A model generated the notes under the pieces. It saw only the letters and a program-made list of their open reading frames with translations, was not told the origin of the DNA and did no database searches. Source: Anaeramoeba flamelloides (taxonomy: Eukaryota; Metamonada; Anaeramoebidae). From it: 64,000 nt of DNA. Both the position numbers and the translations under genes were made by a program. Shown piece by piece: positions 15,801 to 29,150 of the stretch. The DNA is taken from contig JANTQA010000047.1 of the NCBI GenBank assembly GCA_027625915.1, forward strand, positions 14,384,001 through 14,448,000, written 5' to 3'. Within the stretch, counting starts at the first letter, position 1; each line of letters begins with the position of its first letter.

Positions 15801-17923
15801 ATAATTCTTTTAAGTGTTATTCAGTAACCATGGTTAAAATCAAGTATTTTTTGGGATAAAAATATCTCAATTAACGTGATAGAATGTTAAGTAATATGAC
15901 ATTGTTGAATTTAATAAGTGAAATCTTTGTGAAATTTTTTTCATTTTGACAATAACTGTTTTTATCAAGTAAATTTGAAATTTCCATTGAACAATTAACC
16001 AAATTTACTAATCTTTTTATTAATCAAGATGGAGAGAGAAGGGAACTATTTTTGTCTTATTGCGACTTTAACTTATGCCTCTCATGTTATCAATTCAAAA
16101 ATAAACTTACATATTATTGATTAAAACAGCATCTTCTTTAGTTGTTTATGTTTTATTTTACTCAAAATATATGATTTTAATTATTACATTGAAATATTAA
16201 ATCAATAATTTTATTGAGAAAAACATATACAATATAGAAAGGAAATGATTTTTTTTTTTAAAAAGATAATTGTTTTCAACTTCAAAAATTTTATAGATCC
16301 ACCTCCCTCTATAAACACAAAATATCATTTTTTTTTATATTATAATAAAAGATATTCAAATTAAAAATTGAAATCAAATCTGGTATTATTTTTTAAATTC
16401 TTTTTTAAAATTAAGCCAAAGTTAAATTTTACTTTTCAATTTCATTCTAGAAATAATATTTTAGTTTCTTTGAACTAAACATATATACAATGGGTATATT
16501 ATGGGATAAATTCAAGTTTCAATGTAAATTTGAGTTGCTTTATTTAAATCAAAATATATAAATTATTGTGTAACCATATATATATATTAATTAGATATCG
16601 ATTCAAATACACTGAACACATTCATTTTAACCCATTGATGAATGTAGAATTCAAAAAAAAAACCCGAAACTTCAACTACTGTCTGTAAATTAATATCTAA
16701 TTCATTATGATTATTCCTTAGATATATTATTAATTAATTAGAAAACTTTTTTTTCCAAGATTGATTCATTTTTACCTTTCACAAATAAAAATTGAGTTTT
16801 TTGATCTTTCCTTTAATATTTTTTTCAAAAATTTAAATTGAAATTCCATAACTTTTAGAAAATTTTGTATAAAAAATAATTTCCCTTAATTAAATGTAAA
16901 TTCAAAAAATATAAATATCATTTTCTCAAATTCACCACCAAAAGAAACTTAAATATTCTAAATTGATAAAAATGATTTTTATTTTATAATTAAACATCAA
17001 AATTAGATTTGGTTTTTCTGTTATCTACTTTATTATTTTTGATGTTTTGGGATTATTTTTATTTTTCTATATTCATAAAAGTGTTAAAATTCATAGATTT
17101 AAAAGATTTATAATAATATTTCCATTAACGGTTACTAGTTACTTGATAATTTATATATTTATATTTCAAACTAGAAAAAAATATTGGATTGTTATTAATA
17201 TCTTAGATACTGAAAAATTCTAATAATTTTCAAAAAATTTTTGTTTAAATTTCCATTTTTAATAAATCTTCGAACTGTTTATTATCAAACATTCCCGAAC
17301 AAAGAATATTTTGAAGAACAACTAATTTTACAAAGTTTCTTAACACTTGACTACATAAAATGCATTATCCAAAGCTATAGTATAATATTTTCAAAAAGGA
17401 AAATCAAGTAAAAATATCCAAACATAAATTGCCATTTATCAGTAATTGATCAGAAAAAAAGGATTTTCCAGATTTTTTGAAATTTCGCGGTTTTAGATTG
17501 GGAAAGGGGTTTAATTTGATTTTAACAGTAGGGTAAACCAATTGAAATAAGTTGATATAATTCATCGCCACAAATTCATAAAAATCTCAGGTTTATATAT
17601 TCCAATAAAAATACTTATCAACAAATTAAAAGCAAAAAGTAATCTTTCTACAATTAAAATCAAATATTTTCTTGATTTGAATACTTTGTAACTTGAATAC
17701 AAAATTGTGGATTTAATAATGGTCACAACAAATGGCAAAATCAAAAAAGACCTCAAAGTCTGCAAAATAAAAAAAAACACCCAAGTTAAAATAAACATCG
17801 AAGTCAAAACAAGAATTTTTAGCAAACCAAAAAGAATGGTTAGATATAAAAACATTTATTGTAAACATAATTTAGATCATACAACACGATCAATCATTTT
17901 TTTATTTTTTCTTTTGTTGAATA
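12460..17923. other. gene-free region between eIF4A and Raptor
   Basis: T-rich 3' flank of eIF4A with a poly-T run at about 12776-12809, then A/T-rich DNA with no ORF of recognisable family. It contains the long hairpin at 13376-13501. A 42-codon ORF starting at 14655 (MEMKMKNWKEV...) and a hydrophobic 97-codon minus-strand ORF at 17562-17855 were inspected and not accepted as genes. Confidence 0.6.
13376..13501. repeat. perfect 54-bp inverted repeat, 18-nt loop
   Basis: Left arm 13376-13429 (starts CCAAAATTGGAGATA, ends GTAATCTTTAC) and right arm 13448-13501 are exact reverse complements as read here. They are separated by 18 nt. Imperfect pairing continues outward for about 25 more bases (TGCATATTATTTT... 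against ...AAAATAATATGCA), giving a total span of about 13351-13535. RNA from either strand would fold into one long hairpin. Confidence 0.9.
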
Positions 17924-20900
17924 ATGGAGGGGAATTCAAAGAACCTTTTTTCCTTTGAAAAATCTCAATATTATTTAAAATGGTTAACATCACCATTTTC
18001 TCAGGATGAAAAATTAATCAGAAAACCTAAAAGCAAGGTTAGTGAATGAAAAAATCAAAACTTATGATTTTTCTTTTTGATAGATCAAACAAAAAAAGAG
18101 GGATTCAAAAATTTAACTTTTTTTTTTTTTTTAAACAACCAAAAAACAACCAAAAAATAAAAAAACAAACAAAAAAAAAAAAAAAAAATTAAAAAAGACA
18201 CAAACAGAGTTAGGAATTTTATGTACTTGTTTAAATTTAGGAATCGATCCACCAGATGTCGTCAAGCCAAACCCGTGTTCAACTTTAGAGTGTTGGGTTG
18301 ATCCAAAACAATATTCCAAAAAAACAGCCTTACTTCATATTTTAACAAACCTTGAAAAGCAATTTAAAAGCTGTGAACCACGCTCGGAGTATATTGTGTC
18401 CTTAGATCCAACAACCTCAAAGTTAAAAAAGATCTGTAATGTTCAAAGAAGAACAGAAAGCAATGGAAGGATTTTCTTTTATTATAATGGGCATGGTGTA
18501 CCTAGGCCTTCAAAAAAGGGCGAAATCTGGGTTTTTAATGAAAACTATACACAATACATTCCTATTTTAATTAAAGAATTAAAACTGTGGCTAGGCTTTC
18601 CTTCAATTTATGTTTTTGATTGTAATTATGCTGGCATTTTGGTTGACTCTTTTTTGGATTCTGATCAGCTGAGAAAAAAGAATCAAAATAAACAACAAAA
18701 GCAAGAACAAGAACAACAAAAAAAAAACCAAAATATGGAACAAGACAACCAGAAACAAAAGCAAAAGCAAAAGCAAAAGCAAAGTCAACAAGGGTTTGGA
18801 CAGGAATTAACAAAAAACAAAATCTTGTCGACCATCGCCTTATTTTCATGTTCAAATTACGAAGATTTACCAACTGATCCCAAAATGCCTGCAGATCTCT
18901 TTACTTCGTGTTTAACAACACCAATAAAAACAGCCTTAAGGTGGCACATTTGCTCCAAATTTAGTTCTGATACATTGCTAATGAATGTTAACTTGGAAAC
19001 AATTGAAAACATTCCAGGGGATTTAAATAAAAGCTCCACGGTATTAGGTGAACTAAAACAAATCTTTATTTCAATCACTGAGTGCATTGCCTGGAGCACT
19101 TTACCAAATGATTTATTCCAAAAGCTGTATCGGCAAGATTTGTTGGTTGCCACGCTATTTCAAAATTATTTATTGGCAGAAAGGATCATGAAATCTTATA
19201 ATTGCACGCCAGTTACTATCCCAGTAATTCCTGAGACTTATAAACATGAATTATGGAATTCATGGGATTTTGTTGTTGACACTTGTTTGTCGAGAATTAA
19301 TTCCAACCAAAACCAAAATCAATCTCTAATAAAATCAATAAATTTAAATGATCCCTTTTATAAAAGCTTTCGATTAAATAATCAATTTAATTCAAAAATT
19401 TTTAATTCCTTCAATAATTATAAATTCAATAATAATTTACATAATAGGAACAAAAACAACAACATCACCACCAACAACAATAACACTGTATTGACAATTG
19501 ATAGCAACAACAAAAACAAAAACATTTATAATTTTAATAATCTTCTCGTGAACAATTTAAAAAAAAATAAAAAAAATGAAAAGATTAATTTTCAAAAAAG
19601 CAATCTGAATAACAATTTAAATATTAAAAAAAAAATGAAAAAAAAAAAATTTAAAAAAAAGAAAATGAAAAGAAAATTAAAAACTCTTGAAAACCAAAAA
19701 GATAATGAAAACTTGACAACAAAAGACAAACAACATAAAAACGAATTAAATCTTCAAAAAAAAAAGAATAATCATTTAAAATCCAAGCAATACATAAAAA
19801 CAAAAACCCTATTATTTTTTGACGATCAACTAACAAGCTTTGAAGTTTGGCTAAATTCTGGAATGAATAAAAAAACAGGAATCAATAAATTGCCGATTCT
19901 ACTTCATACCATTTTGAACCCATTATATTCCAAAAGAACCTTTCTTTTGCTATCAAGATTTTTTGATTTGGGGAGATGGGCAATATCTGAATCCTTAAAT
20001 GTTGGGTTTTTACCATATTTGAAAAAATTCTTCAAGCCTAATTATAAAATTTCGAAAAACTTATTCCCAAATATTATTTTTTGTTGGACAAAGATTATTG
20101 TGTTCTATCAACAACAACACTATGATTTAACATCGATTTTGGATTCAAAATCGTATAAATTTTTTTTCAAAATTCTGACTTCGAAGGGATTTGAAGACGA
20201 ATTATATTCGCTGTCTGCCTTTGTTTTGACAAAAATGCAGGATTCCTTTCAAAAAATCAAAAACGATTGCCTAAGCTTGGGGCTATTGGATGTATGCTAT
20301 GCCAAATTGGATCACCCCTCACCAAATATTAGAAAATGGAATAGCTTTTGCATTGCCAAGCAATGCGAGAACTACCAGAGGGCCAAAAATAGAGCCATTC
20401 AGATAGGCATTCATAAAAAATTATTGTCATTTTTAGTTGAAGAAAAGAACCCGGAAATTAGAGCAACGTATGTTTATACACTGGCTTCAATAATTGGAAT
20501 TTCGAACCAAAAAGATGAGGATTCTGTTAAGGAGAGGAAATTGAAAATGGACAAAATAATCATTTTAAAAGTTTTGTCCCATTGCATTAACGACGGAAGT
20601 TATTTAGTCAGGAACGAATGTTTATTATTTTTAATAAAGGCAATTGTCTATTTTGAAGACAATATTAAATCGATAATCAGGATTGTTGAAAAAAGCAGAC
20701 TTAATAATGATTATGAAGAACAGAGCTTTTGGAAACTGTGGGGCTTCCAATATGGAAAAATCATTGGCAAAATTGGGCAAAACGATCAGAATGTTAAAAA
20801 AAAAAAAAACCCAATCAATTCGAGCCCGCTGTCTATTGAATTGAACAAACACAAAACCATTAAAACTAAAAAAAAACACCACCATAAAAATTATGCTAAT

Positions 20901-23351
20901 AGATCAAAATTTAAAGAATTTGAAAAGAATATTAACCTATTATTTGCAAATTCACTCTGGAAAAGTTTATTACAATTCTGTAAGGATCCCTTTCCAAGAA
21001 TTTATCACATGGCAATTGAAATCACGCAGCTGTTTTTATATTATTGGGATGATTATTCAAAGATCGACAATAATGAAATATTTTCTGATTCCTTTAACAA
21101 TATTTTTACCAGAAATTCACGACAGAATTTTAAAAAAAATATCAATCTTGAAGAATTCACAAAATTAAAAAAAAATATCACCAAATTCAACGATATTGAT
21201 AACGATAACGATAACGAGAACGATAACGATAACGATAATAAATATAATGACAACGATAATGATAATGATAATGGAAACGAAAACGAAAACGAAAATATCG
21301 ATGGCGATAATAATAAGAACAATGGTGATAATGATATTTCGAATAATAATGATGGTAATCAATTAGTGCAAAAAAAGAAATTAAATAAAAAAAGCAAAAC
21401 CAAAGTAAAAAAAAATCAAAAAAAAAAAAAAAAAATGAAAAAATCAAATCTATTAAAGCAAATGGAACAAAGAAAAAAAACTGAAGAAAGAATATTAAAT
21501 CAATCAAAGAGAAGTAACAGCTTGATAAAATTGGCAATGAAGCCAGGTGGTATTGGCATGACCTCACCACAACCCCATTTTAAAAAATCTTTAATTCGGA
21601 CCATAAGGAGAGATGGCGATTCTAAATATTTTCGTGATATTGTGCCTTTAAAACAAATTTTGGATGTTGAGAAATCCAATTTATTTTATTGGTGCACGAA
21701 TGAATTTTTAAACCCATTGCTGTATATCATAAATAATAAAGAATCAGTTCTATTTAAAGAAGGCAATATTTCCTTTAATTTAAATAATAATAACAATTTT
21801 AAAGAAATATATGCCCCAACACCAAAATTTTCAAATAAAAATTCTTTATTTAATCGGTTAATAAATCAAAATATACAAAAGAATTATTCGCAAAAGATTT
21901 TCAAAAATAGTAATATGCACAAAAATATTAAAAATGTAAATAAGGTCAAAAATAATAATTTAAATAATAACATGTCGGAAATTAAAAAATCAAAAAACCT
22001 AATGAAGCAAAGCGGCTTTAAAAAAAATCACCATTGGAAAAAATACTCCATTTCAAAAATAAAAAATAATGCATCACTAATGAAATCAAATATCAATCCT
22101 AAAGATTTAACCTTTACTCAAAAATACCAATTCTCTTTTGGTTACCAAAAAATGCAGAATTATTGCTTACACCATTTTAAACCATTGTTTGTTTATTCAA
22201 ACCAATCATCAGAAATAATTATTTCAAATTTTAGTAAGCAAATATCTCTACAACAGAAAAATAACAAATATTATTCAAAAAAATTGAAACATAAATTATC
22301 TAAGAATAAAAATAATCTTTATAAGAAATCGTCCTTGTCTACATTGCATTTAATAAACCAAGAACATGATTTTTTAATTTTGTCAAGTTCTAATAATGGG
22401 ATCATTAAAGTTTGGAAAAATGTATTATCTACAAACCAAAAAATCTTCCTATCAAATCCGCCTCAATTTTCTTTAAATAAAAATTCAAATATCATTTCAC
22501 AATCAACCAAGTATATCGACAACCTTGGAACAAGAAATCCCAATATTAATTATAAAATGCAAATAATCGATTCTTGGAACGGACTCTTTGCAAACATAGA
22601 TGATGATGACGATGATATTAATAATAATAACAGCAATAGCAGTAGTAACGATGATGGTGATGATGACTATGGGATTATCACAGATTGGTTACAATCACAA
22701 TCCAAATTAGGTGTAGCTGGAAATAATGGGATAATTAATATTTGGGATATAAATTACCAAAAAATTACAAATCGATTCCTTATCAATACCAAGAAAAATA
22801 ATAAAGAAATTATTAATTCTTTGAAATTTATTAACAATAACACAATAATCGCCGGAACAAAAAATGGTTCAATTTTGCAATACGATTTAAGACAAAATAA
22901 TAATAATAATAATAATCCAATCCTCCGCCTATCAACCAGAGATAATTCCTTAACCAATATATGCTTTAGCCACTCCCAAATAAATGAAATAGTGACAGCA
23001 ACAAAAAATAGATTAATACAATTTTGGGACATTAGATTACAAAAAAAGAACTTTAATTCCTTTTATTCGCGAGGAAAGGGTTTACTAAACTGCTTCCAAA
23101 GCCATGACTCTTTGCCAATATTTGCCTCAGTCACAGATTTGAATGAAATTTCCATCTTTGATAAAAATAATAATCCAATACCCAATTTAAACAAAAAAAA
23201 ATATAATCCTTCCAAATTCGGTAAAATTAAACAAATACAATTCCATCCTTACCAAACTTTATTAACAGTTTCTTCAGATTCTAATTTTTCAATACTCGGA
23301 TTACAAAATAAAAATGAATTTAAAAGTAATAAATTCATCAATTTGTTTTAG
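17924..23351 (+). CDS. RPTOR: Raptor, regulatory-associated protein of TOR complex 1 (2 exons)
   Basis: CDS join(17924..18037, 18198..23351), about 1755 aa. Raptor is the scaffold that presents substrates to TOR kinase in TORC1. Exon 1 (38 aa) joins in phase 0 at KPKSK|TQTELGILC, giving the conserved start of the RNC domain (LGIDPPDVVKPNPC). The caspase-like RNC core is strong: YYNGHGVPRP (His137), FDCNYAG (Cys180), then PADLFTSCLTTPIKTALRW and RQDLLVATLFQNYLLAERI. A HEAT region starts near residue 575 (FFDDQLTSFEVWL); another conserved block (SLWKSLLQFCKDPFPRI) lies near 955. WD40-like repeats fill about 1356-1755 (IIKVWKN, IINIWDI, LIQFWDIR). It exceeds the ~1335 aa of human Raptor because of inserts: Q/K-rich (198-238), N/K-rich (406-573) and D/N-rich (1035-1093). 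The intron choice is inferred; a shorter intron ending near 18082 runs into a stop. Confidence 0.95.
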
Positions 23352-26300
23352 GTTAAAATTTTTGTATATTATGTTTATAAATTTTAACTTTTTTTTTTTT
23401 ATTTATTTTTTCTTATTCTTTCTTTCCTTTTTATTTATTTATTTTTAAAATAATACCAATAATATAAAAAATCTATGATATTTATTTGAATAAAGATTAT
23501 TTCTTTTCTTTTTTCATTTCAAATTTACAAAGATATTGAATATTTCTTTTATCTAATCTTTATTTAAAAATAATCTAAATTCTTATGCAATTTTTTTTTT
23601 TTGTTTTTTTTTTATTGAAAACTCAAAATTTAAACTCAAAAATAAACATGTTTATATATTAGAATTTTTTTTTTGAAATCAATAGCATCATTATAAGGAA
23701 GAAATACTTACATAACACCCATTATTATTTTAATATTTGATTCCTTATTAAATACTATATTAGTGTTTCTTCCTACAAATATATCTTTCTTAACATTTTT
23801 ATTATTTTTTATTTTTTCTAATTCCAAGTAAACAATACCAAAAATAATATCAGTTCTTATTCGAATATTGAAAAATAGATGATAATTGTTGATCAATTGA
23901 TATAATCTAAGAAAAATATACAAGATAATAAACTGAAACAATTTTAATACATTTTGGAAATACACTTAGAAAAGTTATTACTTTGGAATTGAATGAAGAT
24001 TACAAATAGAAATTTGAATTTAAAACTGTAAAAAATTTTTTCAGTGATCTATTTTTTTAATTATAAGAGATCGATACAAAAGATATTTGTAATAAAAAAA
24101 TAAATAATTGAAATACTGGGATTTTTAAGAAACATAGAAAGGCATTTATTTGGTATTAAATATTTTTTTTTAAAAAAATATTATATCAATTCTGAATGAT
24201 AAAGAACAAAAGAATTATTTTGTAAAAGGTTAATCCTTGAAACCAAATTTTAAAACTGTTTTTAAAGAATTTTTTTTTTTATAAATGAAATCTTCGATAG
24301 AATTTCAGGGTTTATGCTTATTTTTATTAATACTTTTTACCTTTGTAAATTCTTTATTCCAAGCAAGTTTGAAAAAATACAAATATAGAATGAAGGGAAA
24401 ATTATTTATAACTTGAATATTTGGTAATATTTATATTTTTGGTTTTTTTTTTGTTAAATAGTGTAATAAAACAGGAAAAATAGAATTCACCAACCTTTGG
24501 AAAAAAATATTTTAAGTTCTGTTTTGGTTTTGAATTTTTTTTAATTTTATTTTTCTTATTTATTTGACTTTTTAAGAAGAAAAAAATCTAAATCTACCAA
24601 CCTATTACCAATTTTGAAATTATTTTGAATTTAGAAACTATGCAAAAACAAAATATTAAAAATATATTAATTTGTTTTAAAACTTTCAATAAAAGATTTT
24701 GGAATTTTTTTAAACTCAAAAAGTGAATCAAAAATTAAACTAGACTCTATTTTAATCATATTTAATTCATAACATTCATCAAAGTATTATTACGAAAAAA
24801 ATAACATTTCTCCTAATATAAATGAGAATTTCGAAAAATTATTGTAAAAAACACACAGAGAAAAATTATTAAATTAATACAATCAATTTAAATATCAAGA
24901 AAAACAAATAAAAAAATAATTTTTCAAGAAATAATTAAAGAATTTTGATATTTTCAAAAATTTTTAGTCTATAAACCTCATTCCAAAAAGTTGTACACAC
25001 CTTAAAATCAAAAATACCCCACAAAAAAAACTCAATTTATTTTTTTGTTAATATTGAAGAGATGTAATTCAACAAAGGTACCTCCTGTTAAAGTTAGGTT
25101 TTTATTTAATTTTAGAAATAATCCGAAAATTAAATAAATTTTCGCGTTATTTCTCAAATTAAAAAAAAATCTGTTAGCTTTTTCAGAATTTAAAAGAATT
25201 GAGTAAAATCAAACATTTTTCTCTATTCCTTTGAACTATGGAAAAACTCCTTTAGGTTTTCTTGAGTTTTCTGTTTATTTGTGAAGTTTTCTATGTTTTT
25301 TTTGAGGTTACCTATTTTATTTGTATGGTGTTTCTAGGTTTTTTTACTTTTCGAAATAAACAGCCAATTTTAATAAATTTTCGGTTTATTTCAAAAAGTA
25401 AAAAAAACATAACAAAAATCTATTGATTTACCAAATAAATAGAAACCCTCAAAAAAAACATAGAAAACTTCACAAATAAACAGAAAACTCAAAAAAATCT
25501 AATGAAAATCGATATATTTTACAAATAAAGCAGAAAACCTCAAGAAAACCTAGGCACTTTACGGCACCCTACGGCACTTCTTAAAACTCAAAAATTATCT
25601 TTCAAGTTTTTTATCCTAGCTCTAATTTAGGTAAAATAACAGCCCAGAGGATATTTTTTATTCAAAAAAGAAAAGAAAAAATAATTTATAAACAAATACA
25701 AGGAAAAGAGAAAGAAAAGTAAGAAAAGAAAAAAGAAAGTAAAAAAAAATAAATGATAAAAGTAAAAAATTTATTGAAAAGTTTTTTTTTTCCAACCCCA
25801 AGTGTTGAATGGGTTGATGGTTGTTTCCTTTTATGCCGATTTATTTCGATCCCCACCAAAAAAAATAAATTTGTTATATTTTTACAAACTTAATATTAAA
25901 CCACATTTAAGTTATCCAGTATCAATGTTTTTATAACTAATTGTTTTCATCCAAATCAAAGAAAAAAAATATAAAACTCGAAAAAAAAAAAAAAGATGTG
26001 TACAAAATAATGAAACCAGTGGAATAAAAAAATGTATTGGTATATTTATTAACATTTCACAAACAAAAGTTGATCGATCAAATGATAAGATACCATTAAA
26101 CCAATTGTATTCAAAATTTTCAATTTAACAAACTCAACATTAACCTTTTATCAATCATTGGAAAAAATTACCAAAATCTAAAGAAACAGATTACTGAACT
26201 GGAAAAAAGGAAATGAAAACTAAAACAAAAAAGACAAAAAATAAAATAGTTTGTAAAATCAAAATTTTTTCCAAATTGAATTTAAAGTGTTGTATTGTCA

Positions 26301-27041
26301 TTCTTTCAACTTTTTAAAGTGTGTCCAAAATTTTGGAATTTAGTTTAGATCAATAAGGTGTTATTTTATTCACAAATTACATTATGTATACACCTATCTT
26401 TATCTACTTCTTTTATTTGACTTTATGTGGGTATTTTTTCTGTTTCAATATTACAAAGTGATTATTAGTCGATCACAATTTCAATTTTGATTATGAATTA
26501 TCTTATTTACCATATCATTTAGATTTTTGTAGATTAATCGAATTAGTTAATAAATTAATAATTTATCCAAAATCAGAAATAAAAAATTTATTAAGTTTAC
26601 TAATTTTAATTAATGTTTATATTATTGGAGCCTCTAGAAATAAAAAATAACTTTAACTATATTTGAAATTCAAAAATAAAACTACAGGTCAAATTGATTC
26701 TTTTCGGTGCCAAGATCCCCTTAAATATTTATCAAATTTGAAATCAAAATACAAGCTTATTGTAACAATTATTTCAAATATTTCACACTTCTTCATGTTT
26801 GAAATTGAGTTTTCTTACTCACATAAAGCCAAAAAAGAAAAACTCGAATTTAAAACATAATCCAAAAAAAGGTTATTTTTTTACTTTTTTATTCTTTTGT
26901 TATTTTAATTATTCTCTTCAAACGATCTCCCCTGAAAGAATTTCTCAAATACTAAGAAATTATATTCAATTCCATCATCTTACAAAGGTTATTAGTGAAA
27001 AAATTTAAATAAAAACAAAAATATTTACTCAACAAACAGAA
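23352..27041. other. intergenic region upstream of CstF-64
   Basis: T-rich 3' flank of Raptor, then A/T-rich DNA and a foldback repeat at 25247-25580. Between 26383 and 26648 one frame is coding-like (contains PYHLDFCRLIELVNK) but is broken by a TGA and lacks a clear splice solution. Short ORFs at 26663-27008 end 34 nt before the CstF-64 start. No family was recognised, so none is called a gene. Confidence 0.5.
25247..25580. repeat. foldback repeat C, copy 1 (upstream of CstF-64)
   Basis: Repeated units of the type GGTTTTCTTGAG.TTTTCTG and TTTATTTGTGAAGTTTTCTA on the left are matched in inverse orientation on the right (TAGAAAACTTCACAAATAAA, CAGAAAACCTCAAGAAAACC). The centre is a self-complementary ACTTTTCGAAATAAACAG... 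TTTCAAAAAGT region. The right end carries a distinctive GGCACTTTACGGCACC tail. No coding. Confidence 0.75.
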
Positions 27042-27314
27042 ATGACGAACAATATTAATTCAAATGTGTTATATGTTGGAAATTTACCACCAGGCGTCAC
27101 ACAAAAAGAATTGGTTTCCCTCTTTTCGCAAGCTGGGAAGGTCAAAAGAATCTTTTTAAAAACAGATCCCAAGACTGGCAAGCCAAAAGGCTTTGGCTTT
27201 TGTGAGTTAGACTCACCATCTTCTGCTACGTTGGCTTATCAAAAGTTGAATAATTACACTTTAAAAGGAAGGAAAATCAAATTAGATTTTGCAGAAAGAA
27301 ATTCGATCAACTCC

Positions 27315-27346
<32 letters not shown>

Positions 27347-28142
27347 ACAACAGCCAATTAATTTCCTACAACAACAACAACAACAAAACCAGCAAATGAA
27401 GGGAATACAACCAAACATTTTACAGCCACCAAATACCAATCCACAAAACCCTCTCATGCCGCCACCGTTTCAAGGCCCAAACCAGATCCCCCTTCAAATC
27501 CCGCGGCCTAACAATCCAAATTTCTTTTTGGGATCCAACCAACAAAGAACAGGATTCCCACCAATGCCCAGGTTTGGTATGCCGATCTTTGGGGGATCTG
27601 TAAACCCCAATTTAAGTATTTTCCCATTGCCACAAACAACACACCTACCAAACATGCCACCGCCAATGGTTGTAGGGGGCCTTGTCAACCAACCACCAAA
27701 CCAAATGGGTACATCCTTCCAAATTTTAAAATCATCTCATGTCGATCAACGAAAGAATGAACAATCAAAAACACAAACAAACACAGATCAAAAAGAGAGC
27801 GAAAACCAAACCAAGCAAGGAGAACCAGAAAATCTAGATATTGAATCGATCGTGTCTCGTCTCTCTTCAATGTCCATACAGCACGTTTATCAAGCAATTA
27901 AAGAATTAAAAGAAAGCGACCAAGATGAAATATATAATTTGCTAATAAAATACCCAAAGCTTGCACAGGCAGTTTTACAAATTCAAATTATTTTTGGAAT
28001 GGTACATGGTATTAATTTGGAAGACTTGACAATGCAAAAGCAAAAGAGTCTCAATAAAAAAAAAAATGTCAGCTATTTAAATGATCTTTTAAATCACATT
28101 TTCCCTTTAGAGATCAACATAAATGAAAATGGCAATAATTAA
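27042..28142 (+). CDS. CSTF2: CstF-64-like cleavage stimulation factor (RRM + hinge)
   Basis: 366 aa, intronless. CstF-64 binds the U/GU-rich element downstream of poly(A) sites in mRNA 3'-end cleavage. The N-terminal RRM (about 8-86) shows RNP2 LYVGNL (10-15) and RNP1 KGFGFCEL (49-56), with the family's early LPPGVTQKELVSLFSQ. It is followed by poly-Q and a P/N/Q/M-rich linker (91-260). The C-terminal block (about 266-320: IESIVSRLSSMSIQHVYQAI, LLIKYPKLAQAVLQIQIIFG) matches the CstF-64 hinge that binds CstF-77 and symplekin. Unlike the animal protein, the hinge lies near the C-terminus after a long linker, and there is no clear Pcf11-binding C-terminal domain in the last ~45 residues. An AATAAA lies at 28242-28247, about 100 nt past the stop, though such hexamers are common in this sequence. 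The ATG is the first in frame. Confidence 0.88.
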
Positions 28143-28874
28143 TCCCTTTAATTCGCTTTTAAATTTGTTGAATTATCAAAACTAAATTAAAATTACCTTT
28201 AAAAATTTTAAAAAACATGATAGATTGTTTTTTAAAATACAAATAAATTATTTATTTTTTTTTTTGATTTATATTTTTAATTCTTTTTATTTAGTGTTGT
28301 GAAAAAAAAGTGAGTGGTGTTTTTTTTTATAAGTTAAGGACAAGTTATTAACACCTCTTGTTTTCTGAATTCCTAAAATTTTTATTTAGGAATAAAATTA
28401 AAGATAGAAAAATCAGTTTATTTTTTTTTTTTGATTATTGAAATAGTGTAAATTACATTCTAGTTGCCCTGAATTTAAACCCCCTTCCAGAAATATAAGT
28501 CTAAAATCATAGATTTCACGATTATTAATTAAAGAAAATAATTTCAAAACAAGACATTTTGAAATTAATTCACTAAGATTTATTTCGTTTAATTTATAAT
28601 GAAATATTATTCTACATTTTTATTTAAAGGGGCATTCCCATAAAAAATGATAAATCAATATTTTCTATAATTTCCTTTTGTTCATATTTTAAGTATAAAG
28701 AACAAAATTTATTTGAATTTTTATTGATTATATGGTAAGATATCAATTTAAGCAGTTAGTATATGTGCTAGGAATTTTAGAATTGTTGAACTTGATGGAT
28801 AACATAAATATTTTTAGGTATAAATAAAGAGTTTTGATTTGTTATTATTGTGAAATATTTTCGGGGAGTGTCTT

Positions 28875-29150
28875 CAAGTGCCGTAGAGTGCTGTAGAATA
28901 CCATCAAGTACCAATTGGTTTTCTTGAGGTTTTCTGTTTTATCTGTGTAGTGTTCTAGGTTTTTTGAGGTTTTCTATTTTATTTATGAAGTGTTCTAGGT
29001 TTTTTTTACTTAAGAAATAAAAAGAAAATTTTAATAGGTTTTCTATTTATTTCAAAAAGTAAAAAAAACCTAACGAAAATCTATTGATTTTCAAATAAAC
29101 AGAAAACCCAAGAAAAATTAATGGCAATTCTCGAGAATTCAAAAATATAG
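28875..29150. repeat. foldback repeat C, copy 2 (downstream of CstF-64)
   Basis: Same motif set as 25247-25580 (TTTTCTTGAGGTTTTCTG, GTGTTCTAGGTTTTTT, CAAAAAGTAAAAAAAACCTA). The GCCGTAGAGTGC tail lies at the left end here, so this copy is inverted relative to copy 1. The two copies bracket the CstF-64 gene. Confidence 0.75.

Noticed and set aside
17562-17855. Hydrophobic 97-codon minus-strand ORF just upstream of Raptor
   Set aside because: I/L/F content is what AT-rich antisense DNA gives by chance; no start context, partner exons or family match.
18038-18082. Alternative short Raptor intron ending at TTGATAG
   Set aside because: The following exon reaches an in-frame stop after about ten codons and no GT is available to leave it; the 160-nt intron gives an uninterrupted RNC domain.
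21053-21570. Minus-strand ORFs with Ser/Leu or Tyr/Arg/His runs
   Set aside because: Shadows of the D/N repeat inside Raptor.
26383-27008. Possible exons of a gene ending just before CstF-64
   Set aside because: One frame is coding-like at 26470-26648 but follows a TGA, and no splice arrangement joins it to 26690-27008 convincingly; no family recognised.
27254-27457. Cys-rich minus-strand ORF
   Set aside because: Antisense of the CstF-64 poly-Q codons.
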